DNA of 29,003 nt from CAZTHL01 sp964613585 (GTDB lineage Bacteria; Pseudomonadota; Alphaproteobacteria; DSM-16000; Inquilinaceae): contig CAZTHL010000048.1 in NCBI GenBank assembly GCA_964613585.1, positions 1 to 29,003 of the forward strand, given 5' to 3'. The notes under the pieces are model-generated. The model did no database searches. It had not been told where the DNA came from and saw only the letters and a list, made by a program, of their open reading frames with translations. Within the stretch, counting starts at the first letter, position 1. Every line of letters begins with the position of its first letter. Shown here in pieces: positions 1-6,500 of this stretch. Both the position numbers and the translations under genes were made by a program.

Positions 1-2001
1 CCGTTCATCGTCAACGATCCCGGCGAGGGCAGCCAGGCCAAGCGCCGCGCGCAGGCGGTTATCATCGATCATCTGACGCCGCCGCTGACCCGGGCCGAGA
101 GCTACGGACCGCTCAAGGACCTGGAGCAGCTGGTCGACGAGTATTACGAGGCGGCGGGCGTTGATCCTCGGCGCCTCGGGCTGCTGCGCGATCAGATCCT
201 CGACCTGGCGCGCTCGCTCGGCCTCGACCGCGATTGCGGCGTGGTCGATGACGAGGAAGAGGCGAGTGCGCTTGCCAAGCTCGACAATCATTTGTGCGAG
301 CTGAAGGAGCTGCAGATCCGCGACGGACTGCACGTCTTCGGCACCAGCCCGGACGGCGACCGGGCGACCGATCTGCTGCTCGCTCTGGCGCGGGTGCCGC
401 GCGGCGACGGCATGCACGGCAACGCCTCGCTCATTCGGGCCGTTGCCGCCGATCTCGGCCTGGAAGGCTTCGATCCGCTCGACGCCGCCCTGGGAGATCC
501 GTGGACCGGTCCCCGGCCGGCAGCGCTTGAGGCGGCGCTGGACGAGGCAACACCGTGGCGCAGCCAGGGCGACACGGTAGAGCGGCTGGAGATCCTGGCC
601 CGCCGGCTGGTGGTCGGCGCGGTCGTCACCGAGGCGGGCTGGCGCGCGACCGCGGCGGTTCTCGAGGCGATCGACACGGCGGCGCGGCCGGCGCTCGAGG
701 CGAGCGGACCGGCGGAGCACAGCGCCCTGCTCCATGGGCTCGACGGGGCCTTTGTCGAGCCGGGCCCGTCAGGCGCGCCGACCCGCGGCAGGCTCGATGT
801 GCTGCCGACCGGCCGGAACTTCTATTCCGTTGACAGCCGCACCGTGCCGACCCCAACGGCCTGGCAACTCGGCTGGCAGTCGGCCGCCCGTCTGCTCGAC
901 CGGCATCGGCAGGAGCACGGCGAGTGGCCACGGAGCCTGGCGCTGAGCGCCTGGGGCACGGCCAACATGCGCACCGGTGGCGACGATCTCGCCCAGGCGC
1001 TGGCGCTGATCGGCGTTCGGCCGACCTGGGACAGTGCCTCGCGGCGGGTCACCGGCTTCGAGGTGCTGCCAGCAAGCGTACTCGACCGGCCGCGTGTCGA
1101 CGTGACCTTGCGGGTGTCGGGCTTCTTCCGCGACGCGTTTCCCCAGCAGATCGACCTGTTCGATAGCGCCGTCCGGGCGGTGGCGGCCCTCGACGAGCCG
1201 GAATCGGTCAACCCGCTGGGGGCCCGCGTTCGTGGCGACACGGAGGCGCTGGTGGCCTCCGGCGAGGACGCGGCCACGGCAGCCCGCCGCGCCGGCTACC
1301 GGGTGTTCGGCTCCCGTCCCGGCGCCTACGGGGCCGGGCTGCAGGCCCTGATTGATGAACGCGGGTGGGACAGCGAGGCCGACCTGGCGCGCGCCTATCT
1401 GGCTTGGGGCGGCTACGCCTATGGCCACGGCGCCGAAGGGGCGGCGGAGGGGCGCCTGTTCGCCCACCGCCTCGAACGGATCGAGGCGGTCGTGCACAAC
1501 CAGGACAATCGTGAGCACGATCTTCTGGACTCGGACGACTACTACCAGTTCGAGGGGGGGCTGGCGGTGGCGGTGACCCACCTGTCCGGCGAGCGGCCGG
1601 TGGTCTACCACAACGATCATTCCCGACCCGAACGGCCGGTGGTGCGGACCCTGACCGAAGAGATCGGCCGGGTCGTGCGCGGCCGCGCGGTGAACCCGAA
1701 ATGGATCTCCGGGGTTATGCGACACGGCTACAAGGGCGCCTTCGAGATCGCCGCCACGGTGGACTACCTGTTCGCCTTCGCGGCCACGACCGGCGCGGTC
1801 GGCGACCACCATTTCGACGCCGTGTACGACGCCTATATCGGCGACGACACGGTGCGAGGCTTCATGGCCGAGAACAACCCGGCGGCGCTCAAGGAGACGG
1901 CCGAGCGGCTGCTCGAGGCACAGGACCGGGGCCTGTGGCGGCCCCGCTCGAACGCCGCCTACAACTCCCTGCGCCGCCTGCAGGAAGGAGCACGCGAATG
2001 A
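1..2001 (+). CDS. cobN: Cobaltochelatase subunit CobN, C-terminal part (5' end outside window)
   Basis: The reading frame is open from the first base, so the gene is cut by the window edge; 666 residues are visible of a family that is usually about 1250-1300 long. CobN is the large subunit of the aerobic, ATP-dependent cobaltochelatase (CobNST), which inserts cobalt into hydrogenobyrinate a,c-diamide. The visible part carries family-typical blocks: PFIVNDPGEGSQAKRR at the very start, a DNREHDLLDSDDYYQFEGG block about three quarters of the way along, then NPKWISGVMRHGYKGAFE and, near the end, NPAALKETAERLLEA with RGLW-PR. A GTG at 241 is only an internal valine codon. The stop overlaps the start of cobO (ATGA), and AGGAAGGAG at 1982-1990 inside cobN serves as the cobO ribosome site, so the two are translationally coupled. 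The chelatase partners CobS and CobT (AAA+/VWA type) are not in this window. Confidence 0.96.
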   Translation, partial: PFIVNDPGEGSQAKRRAQAVIIDHLTPPLTRAESYGPLKDLEQLVDEYYEAAGVDPRRLGLLRDQILDLARSLGLDRDCGVVDDEEEASALAKLDNHLCELKELQIRDGLHVFGTSPDGDRATDLLLALARVPRGDGMHGNASLIRAVAADLGLEGFDPLDAALGDPWTGPRPAALEAALDEATPWRSQGDTVERLEILARRLVVGAVVTEAGWRATAAVLEAIDTAARPALEASGPAEHSALLHGLDGAFVEPGPSGAPTRGRLDVLPTGRNFYSVDSRTVPTPTAWQLGWQSAARLLDRHRQEHGEWPRSLALSAWGTANMRTGGDDLAQALALIGVRPTWDSASRRVTGFEVLPASVLDRPRVDVTLRVSGFFRDAFPQQIDLFDSAVRAVAALDEPESVNPLGARVRGDTEALVASGEDAATAARRAGYRVFGSRPGAYGAGLQALIDERGWDSEADLARAYLAWGGYAYGHGAEGAAEGRLFAHRLERIEAVVHNQDNREHDLLDSDDYYQFEGGLAVAVTHLSGERPVVYHNDHSRPERPVVRTLTEEIGRVVRGRAVNPKWISGVMRHGYKGAFEIAATVDYLFAFAATTGAVGDHHFDAVYDAYIGDDTVRGFMAENNPAALKETAERLLEAQDRGLWRPRSNAAYNSLRRLQEGARE

Positions 2002-2645
2002 CCCAGCCGGCCGGCCCGCCTGCCGAGCCCGAAGCCGCGAACGAGGCGGAGCTCGACCGCCGCCACGCCGAGAAGATGGCCAAGAAGAAGGCCGCACGCG
2101 ACAAGATCGTGGCCTCCAAGACCGTTGAGAAGGGCCTGCTGATCGTCCACACGGGCAAGGGCAAGGGCAAGTCGACGGCGGCCTTCGGGATGATCGTCCG
2201 CGCCCTCGGCCACGGCTTGCCGGTCGGCGTCGTGCAATTCGTCAAGGGACGGTGGCAGACCGGTGAGCGGGCCGTGCTGGAGCGCTTTCCCGACCTGTGC
2301 ACGATCGCGACCATGGGCGAGGGCTTCACCTGGGAGACCCAGGACCGGCAGCGCGATATCGCCGCCGCCCGGGGAGCCTGGCAGCGCGCGCGGGAGATCA
2401 TCGCCGACGAGCGCCACTGCATGGTCCTGCTCGACGAGCTCAACATCGTCCTGCGCTACGGCTATCTGGACATCGAGGAGGTCCTGCCGGCGCTCGCGTC
2501 GCGGCCGCCCAGGACCCATGTCATCGTCACCGGGCGCAATGCCAGGGATGAGCTGATCGAGGCAGCCGACTTGGTCACCGAGATGGCGATGGTCAAGCAT
2601 CCGTTTCGAAGCGGCGTGAAGGCTCAGGCCGGGGTCGAATTCTAG
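1998..2645 (+). CDS. cobO: Cob(I)yrinic acid a,c-diamide adenosyltransferase
   Basis: CobO/BtuR/CobA-type enzyme that transfers the adenosyl group of ATP to the reduced cobalt of the corrinoid, in the cytoplasm. The 215-residue product has a family-typical length. It shows a P-loop GKGKGKST at residues 53-60, a Walker B-like VLLDELN near 143-149, and the family C-terminus HPFRSGVKAQAGVEF. The N-terminal 35 residues are lysine/alanine rich, as is common in alphaproteobacterial CobO. The ATG at 1998 overlaps the cobN stop by 4 nt and sits 7 nt after AGGAAGGAG, which fixes the start. An upstream ATG at 1701 in the same frame lies inside cobN and is rejected. The stop codon TAG lies inside the sequence TTCTAGAGCGTT, which is the end of a dispersed palindromic element described separately. 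Confidence 0.97.
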   Translation: MTQPAGPPAEPEAANEAELDRRHAEKMAKKKAARDKIVASKTVEKGLLIVHTGKGKGKSTAAFGMIVRALGHGLPVGVVQFVKGRWQTGERAVLERFPDLCTIATMGEGFTWETQDRQRDIAAARGAWQRAREIIADERHCMVLLDELNIVLRYGYLDIEEVLPALASRPPRTHVIVTGRNARDELIEAADLVTEMAMVKHPFRSGVKAQAGVEF

Positions 2646-2760
2646 AGCGTTTCCGGCTCACGCGGCATCAGCGGTGCGGCCCCAACCCCCCGGCCCAAGG
2701 ACAGCATGCTTCGGGTGGCCAAGCGGGGGATCGGGCCGGTGCCGATCCCGCGTCAGGCGG
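2640..2760. repeat. Palindromic intergenic element, copy A
   Basis: An imperfect inverted repeat follows cobO. The left arm (2640-2680) reads TTCTAGAGCGTTTCCGGCTC and continues through ACGCGGCATCAG. The right arm (2731-2760), read on the minus strand, gives CCGCCTGACGCGGGATCGGC followed by ACCGGCCC. The centre carries GCATGC. The two arm types recur in copies C (4907-4973) and B (6364-6500), each time as one arm of each type facing inward. The cobO stop codon lies in the left arm. No coding potential was seen. REP/MITE-like in form; whether it acts in transcription or RNA stability is unknown. Confidence 0.7.
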
Positions 2761-2788
2761 CACCCGTTGCGGCAAAGGCGTGGGACGC

Positions 2789-3694
2789 TCAGACGAGCCC
2801 GCCACGGCGGGCCCGGTAAGCACGGGACCCGACCGGCCGGCCGCACGCCTGTTCCAGGAACCGGGTCGCCTCAAGGAGGGCCTCGGCATCGATGCCGGTC
2901 TCGATGCCGAGGCCCTGCAGAAGATGCAGCACGTCCTCGGTGGGGGGGTTCGCTGGAACATCCGCGTGGGGGCAAAGCCCAAGGCCGCCGAGGCTGGTCT
3001 CGAGCGCGCTCACGCCGCGCTGCAGTGCCGCATAGATGTTGACGAGCCCCAGGCCGTAGCCGTCGTGGAAATGCACGGCCAGCCGCTCGACCGGCACCTC
3101 GACCGTCACCGCGTCCAAGAGGTCACCGACCTGCCGCGGCGTGGCCTGACCCAGCGTGTCCACCAGCGTCACACGCTCGATGCCGAGACCGAGCAGGGTT
3201 GCGGCGGCTCGGGCGACCCGGGACGGCGGGACGGCCCCCTCGTAGGGGCAGCCGAGGCACGCCTCCAGAGCGACGCGGACCCCCATGCCCGCCTCGCGCG
3301 CGGCGGTGACAGCCGCTGCGACGCGCCGGCCCACCTCCCGAATCGAGCCGTTGAGCGCCTGCAGGCTCAGGCTCTCCGTCGTCGCGGCCTCCATGAGCAG
3401 CGCCTCGACGCCCGCCGCCCGTGCCAGGGCCACGGCCTTGGGGCTTGGCACCAGAGCGGCATAGACAACGCCTGGCCGCCTTGGCAGCAGGCCCAGCAGC
3501 GCTTCCGTGTCGGCGAACTGCGGACGCCAGCGTGCCGAGACGAAGCTGCCGGCATCGATCACCCTCACGCCCGCGGCGCCGAGCCGATCGACAAGGCCGA
3601 GCTTCACCTCAAGGGGGAGGCTCAACGACTCGTGCTCGAGGCCGTCCCGCAGCGCGACCTCGACCAGCGTCACCCGGGAAGGCAGGGCCGCCAT
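2789..3694 (-). CDS. Hydroxymethylglutaryl-CoA lyase family protein
   Basis: A 301-residue DRE-TIM metallolyase. Known HMG-CoA lyases split HMG-CoA to acetyl-CoA and acetoacetate at the end of leucine degradation; related enzymes act on similar acyl-CoAs. Visible features: the N-terminal motif RDGLEHE with R16-D17 (usual form RDGLQNE), a GSFVSARWRPQFAD segment at 49-62 (usual SFVSPKWVPQMAD), GCPYEG at 148-153, the metal-binding HFHD with H208 and H210, and C241 and N249 matching the catalytic cysteine and the metal-ligand asparagine. The last signature is unusual, GLGLCPHADVPANPPTED instead of GLGGCPYA-GA-GN-ATED, so the exact substrate is uncertain. The ATG at 3694 fits the family N-terminus. 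The gene stands alone between copy A of the palindromic element and a DUF2177 gene; no other leucine-degradation gene is adjacent. Confidence 0.85.
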   Translation of the reverse strand: MAALPSRVTLVEVALRDGLEHESLSLPLEVKLGLVDRLGAAGVRVIDAGSFVSARWRPQFADTEALLGLLPRRPGVVYAALVPSPKAVALARAAGVEALLMEAATTESLSLQALNGSIREVGRRVAAAVTAAREAGMGVRVALEACLGCPYEGAVPPSRVARAAATLLGLGIERVTLVDTLGQATPRQVGDLLDAVTVEVPVERLAVHFHDGYGLGLVNIYAALQRGVSALETSLGGLGLCPHADVPANPPTEDVLHLLQGLGIETGIDAEALLEATRFLEQACGRPVGSRAYRARRGGLV

Positions 3695-3803
3695 CAGGCG
3701 TCATCCTCATGGGGTCTTCGGAACACCAGAACGCCGGCGGGAGGACGAAGATTTGGCTAAGCTCCCGTCCCGCGGCGGCGGCGGTTGCGGCCGAGGGATG
3801 GCG

Positions 3804-4202
3804 TCAGGACAGCCAGCGGGTGATCGCGAGTCCAGCGGTTGCCGACACGGCGGTGAGCGCGGTGCCCCAGATCACGTCGACGACGGCCACGGGCAGCGGC
3901 CAATTGCGGATGGTCGCCAGATTGGTCAGGTCGTATGTGCCATAGGCGACCAGACCCAGGACGATGCCGTGCACCGCAGCGACGCCTAGCGAGTTGGCCT
4001 GCCAGCCGGGCCTGACCGCCAGATAGACGATACCGACAACGTATACTAGATAAAAGAGGCCGGCAACGACGAAATTGGGGTCCGGGCGCATCAGCTCGCC
4101 AAGCTGGCGGGCATAGAAGGTCCGCGCGACGATGCCGAGCCAGAGCGCATCGATGACAAGGAAGACGGCCGCGGTCGCGAGATAGCTTGTAACGAAAGGC
4201 AT
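3804..4202 (-). CDS. DUF2177 family integral membrane protein
   Basis: 132 residues, MPFVTSYLATAAVFLVIDAL onward, ending ATAGLAITRWLS. The protein has four hydrophobic segments and the DUF2177 pattern: DALWLG in the first helix, a long second helix FVVAGLFYLVYVVGIVYLAV, and YGTYDLTNLATI before the last helices. DUF2177 proteins are small inner-membrane proteins of unknown function. The frame stays open upstream to 4574, but the start at 4202 is well supported: AAAGGAGG (4211-4218 on the minus strand) lies 8 nt before the ATG, and the upstream residues are low-quality sequence antisense to another gene. It is divergent from the small membrane-protein gene at 4408, with about 200 bp between the start codons. 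Confidence 0.88.
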   Translation of the reverse strand: MPFVTSYLATAAVFLVIDALWLGIVARTFYARQLGELMRPDPNFVVAGLFYLVYVVGIVYLAVRPGWQANSLGVAAVHGIVLGLVAYGTYDLTNLATIRNWPLPVAVVDVIWGTALTAVSATAGLAITRWLS

Positions 4203-4210
4203 GTTCGATG

Positions 4211-4218
4211 CCTCCTTT
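4211..4218 (-). promoter_or_regulatory. Strong ribosome binding site fixing the DUF2177 start
   Basis: On the minus strand the sequence is AAAGGAGG followed by an 8-nt spacer and ATG. It decides for the 132-residue product over the longer open frame that begins at 4574. Confidence 0.8.
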
Positions 4219-4407
4219 CGCATGGAGTCGGAAGCACTGACATCGACCGCGAGGCAGTTCCGGCCACCCCGAAACGTTATCTCTGGGTCCGTGAGAAAGG
4301 CTGCGCCACCGACGCTGCAACCGGCTGCCGGGGTAGCGGCTTGCGCCTTCACATCGTTGACGGGATGGGAAATAAAGAGGAGGGTCAGCGGGAACGGGAG
4401 ACAAGCC

Positions 4408-4614
4408 GTGTCGGCTGCGCTGATGGCTTTGGCAGGAATTGCCTTGTTGAGCATCATCATGATGATGATGGTGATGACCCTGTCGGCGCGACGGCGCCGC
4501 AAGCAGGAGCGCCTGGACCGCGCCTTCGAGCGAGCTCGACGTGCGCACAGCGCGGGCACCGGCGAGCAGGGCAAGCCGTATTCCGTCTACGGCGAAGGCG
4601 TCTGGCGTCCTTGA
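4408..4614 (+). CDS. Small single-pass membrane protein with a methionine-rich helix
   Basis: Likely a 68-residue protein starting at GTG 4408, preceded by GGGAG at 4396-4400 and a 7-nt spacer. The frame continues upstream to 4201, but that part is antisense to the DUF2177 leader and has no ribosome site. The N-terminal half is one hydrophobic helix (VSAALMALAGIALLS followed by IIMMMMVM). It is followed by a very basic stretch ARRRRKQERLDRAFERARRA and the tail GKPYSVYGEGVWRP, so the C-terminus should lie in the cytoplasm. The run of isoleucine and methionine codons comes from a CATCATCATGATGATGATG tract, which is partly palindromic. No family was recognised. The ribosome site and the topology that follows the positive-inside rule support a real gene, but its function cannot be told. 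Confidence 0.55.
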   Translation: MSAALMALAGIALLSIIMMMMVMTLSARRRRKQERLDRAFERARRAHSAGTGEQGKPYSVYGEGVWRP

Positions 4615-5268
4615 GGGCGCGCATCGGCACCGCTCAGCGGCTGTCCGAGACGGGATCCCCGGGCTCGCCCGGCTCCTGAGGCCGGATCGATCGTCGCGCC
4701 CCCCCGGCTGCGGCGCGTGACCCGATTAGGCGAGTCCATTCAGGTGACGATTTGCCCGAACGCACGAGCAGTCTGCGGAGTTTGGGAGAAAATCGGCCAA
4801 GCTGTGAACTGTTCGTTCGCCCAGGCCGGCGCTGACGGCTGAAGTGTCCATTTGGCTGGCCCAAGGCGCAAGCTTGTTCCAACGTTCAACGGAATCCCAC
4901 AGACTGCTCGAGCGTTCCCGCCTGACGCGGAATCGGCACCGACCGGCGATGCCACTTGACCCGGAAACGCTTTATTGGCGACGCGAACCAAGTAGGCACA
5001 GCCGGGGCGACGGCAGCTGCCGATCCTTCCCTCTTCCTACACCAGAGGCTGGATCAGCTGCTCGCCGTTGGCCGTCGGCTGAAGACGGGTCGTGCGGCGA
5101 TCCGGACCTTGCGAAGCCTGCGACCGTCGCGCGCCAAGTTGCGACGCTTTTCTCACTGTCCTCGGATAAGGGTGCGACCATGCCCCGGTGTTGGGGCTTC
5201 CCCGCTCCCCCCGAATGCGTCGATCGCGCCATCGCCACACCATGGAACGGTTCCGTCCGGCAGCAAGC
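4615..5268. other. Non-coding stretch between small genes
   Basis: About 650 bases with no convincing gene. The open frames here have no ribosome site, and part of their translated sequence comes from the palindromic element (copy C, 4907-4973). No tRNA T-loop, riboswitch core or terminator with a T run was seen. Confidence 0.5.
4907..4973. repeat. Palindromic intergenic element, copy C (short form)
   Basis: A compact inverted repeat. The left arm (from 4907) reads CTCGAGCGTTCCCGCCTGAC and continues GCGGAATCGGC. The right arm, read on the minus strand from 4973, gives AGCGTTTCCGGGTCAAGTGG and continues CATCG. The arms match the two arm types of copies A and B, but almost no spacer separates them, so this looks like a deleted or minimal form. 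Confidence 0.65.
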
Positions 5269-5490
5269 CTATCGGATGGACGCGACCTCGACCGACTGGA
5301 CGAAGGACGCCGACTGCAGCCGTGTCGTCAGGTCAGCCACGGCATCCGGCGCCACCGGCATCTCGATCAGGCATGTATCCCCCTGCAACGTGGTCGTGAA
5401 CTCGGCAATTTCGCCAAGCAGGAGCACGATGTCGCCACCGCGCCGCCGGTCGGCACGAACACGTAGGAAGGCTTGTCCAATCGACCGCAT
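5269..5490 (-). CDS. Small protein of unknown function
   Basis: A 73-residue frame starting at ATG 5490, preceded on the minus strand by AGAAGGAG (5501-5508) and a 10-nt spacer. The product begins MRSIGQAFLRVRADRRRGGD and ends FVQSVEVASIR. The second half alternates as strand (FTTTLQGDTCLIEMPV), helix (PDAVADLTTRLQSAS), strand (VQSVEVASIR). This resembles half of a small ferredoxin-like or ACT-like fold such as the C-terminal domain of MgtC-type proteins; that is a shape resemblance only. The open frame extends upstream to 5571, but the extra residues are arginine/alanine-rich and have no ribosome site. Genes on both sides are unrelated. No family was recognised. Confidence 0.5.
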   Translation of the reverse strand: MRSIGQAFLRVRADRRRGGDIVLLLGEIAEFTTTLQGDTCLIEMPVAPDAVADLTTRLQSASFVQSVEVASIR

Positions 5491-5500
5491 TCGAGCCGGT

Positions 5501-5508
5501 CTCCTTCT
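5501..5508 (-). promoter_or_regulatory. Ribosome binding site of the small gene ending at 5269
   Basis: AGAAGGAG on the minus strand, 10 nt before the ATG at 5490. It is the main evidence that the 73-residue frame is translated. Confidence 0.6.
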
Positions 5509-5715
5509 AGGCGCGCTCGGTGATCTTCTGGCACCCCGCGCGGCCGCGATCGATCGCCGCAGCGGTATCATGTGCCATTAGTTAAGCCGATGTTTAGCTT
5601 TCGCGCAACAGCGTGGTGACCAGTCCGGATGGTCGATGAAGCCCCGTGATTCGGAAGATTTGGCGCTCGCAACGGAGCTGCCGTCCCCCGGAGGTCCATG
5701 ACAGGCTCGGAGAAG

Positions 5716-5746
5716 CCGTCCTGCCCCCGCATCGGGGGCAGGACGG
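5716..5746 (-). terminator. Perfect 14-bp hairpin downstream of the DUF892 gene
   Basis: CCGTCCTGCCCCCG, then a 3-nt loop CAT, then the exact reverse complement CGGGGGCAGGACGG. It begins about 22 bp after the stop of the DUF892 gene on the minus strand. No T run follows on either strand, so it is either a terminator lacking the U tract, a 3'-end stabiliser, or another structured element. Confidence 0.55.
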
Positions 5747-5768
5747 GCGTGTCCCCGGCCGGCACGTT

Positions 5769-6278
5769 TTATCGGCGAGCGGTGTCGGATCCCGCGGCTT
5801 CACGTTCCAGGTAAAGCCGTGTCATCTGAGGAATGTGCTCATCAAGCCAAGCCTGCTGGCGAACTTCCTGCTCGAGGATCTCCTGCATGCTTCGCTTGAT
5901 CTCCATCTCGCCAGCCATATCGGCGGCCGTGATGTTGCAGCGGTATGAGGCGATCTCGAAGCCTTCGAACATCTGGCTGGCGATGGCGTACTTCATGACC
6001 TCGTCCTCGGCGATGCCGGTGACGAAACTCTGCATGTTCCCCATCAGCCGGGTGGTCAGCTCCTTCAGCGTCGACGGCTCTGCCTTCAACTGCCGCAGGC
6101 AGTCCTCGACGGTGCGCAGTTGTCCCCTGGTCTCATCCAGGTGCAGCGCCAGCTGCTGATGAAACTCAGGATAGTTCCGCACCCTTTGCATCTGCCTTTC
6201 CATCAGGTCGATGGCCTGCTTCTCCATGGCATAGGCATCGCGCAGCCAATCGAGCAACGTTTGGTTGTAAATTCCCAT
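5769..6278 (-). CDS. DUF892 (YciE-like) ferritin-like protein
   Basis: 169 residues in the four-helix ferritin-like DUF892 family. E. coli YciE and YciF are the known relatives, linked to stress response; the biochemical role is not settled. The helices can be read as LLDWLRDAYAMEKQAIDLME, then FHQQLALHLDETRGQLRTVE, then MQSFVTGIAEDEVMKYAIAS followed by EGFEIASY, and last EIKRSMQEILEQEVRQQAWL. Each supplies acidic or histidine residues where a di-metal site would be, including E18, H47/E49, E105/E108 and the Glu pair of the last helix. The family motif normally found as FEHYEIA-Y is FEGFEIASY here. The ATG at 6278 follows GAGGGACCC on the minus strand. Copy B of the palindromic element lies upstream, and a 14-bp hairpin lies just downstream. 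Confidence 0.88.
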   Translation of the reverse strand: MGIYNQTLLDWLRDAYAMEKQAIDLMERQMQRVRNYPEFHQQLALHLDETRGQLRTVEDCLRQLKAEPSTLKELTTRLMGNMQSFVTGIAEDEVMKYAIASQMFEGFEIASYRCNITAADMAGEMEIKRSMQEILEQEVRQQAWLDEHIPQMTRLYLEREAAGSDTARR

Positions 6279-6363
6279 GGGTCCCTCGCGACGGTCTGGT
6301 CTGAGCCGGCAACACGCCGGTCAGGGAGCCGTTCCGTCAGGGAGATGCGCCCCCTCTCGACCC

Positions 6364-6500
6364 CTGGAGCGTTTCCGCGGGACGCGGAGTCGGCATCGGC
6401 CCGCTGCCGCGCCCGGCCAGCCTGAGCATGCGGTCGCCGGGTGGCCGGGAGGGGGGCGGGGGCGGGCCGGCGATGACACGTGAGCCGGGAACGCTCTAGA
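6364..6500. repeat. Palindromic intergenic element, copy B
   Basis: An inverted repeat between hutI and the DUF892 gene. The left arm starts at 6364 with CTGGAGCGTTTCCGCGGGAC and continues GCGGAGTCGGCATCGGCCC. The right arm, read on the minus strand from 6500, gives TTCTAGAGCGTTCCCGGCTC and continues ACGTGTCATCGCCGGCCCG. The GC-rich centre contains GCATGC, as in copy A. The stop codon of hutI (TAG) lies in the right arm, in the same TTCTAGAGCGTT that holds the cobO stop. Confidence 0.7.

Noticed and set aside
769..2097. 442-residue open frame antisense to cobN
   Set aside because: It is a shadow of the GC-rich cobN codons; the composition is Arg/Gly/His rich with no family resemblance, while the plus frame is clearly CobN.
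4844..5581. 245-residue plus frame in the non-coding stretch
   Set aside because: It has no ribosome site and a random-looking composition; part of it is the palindromic element (copy C), and it is antisense to the better-supported small gene at 5269-5490.
5594..5803. 69-residue minus-strand frame with a CPRCGG motif, possible zinc-finger protein
   Set aside because: The CPRCGG comes from the perfect 14-bp hairpin, there is no second cysteine pair, no ribosome site, and the frame overlaps the end of the DUF892 gene.
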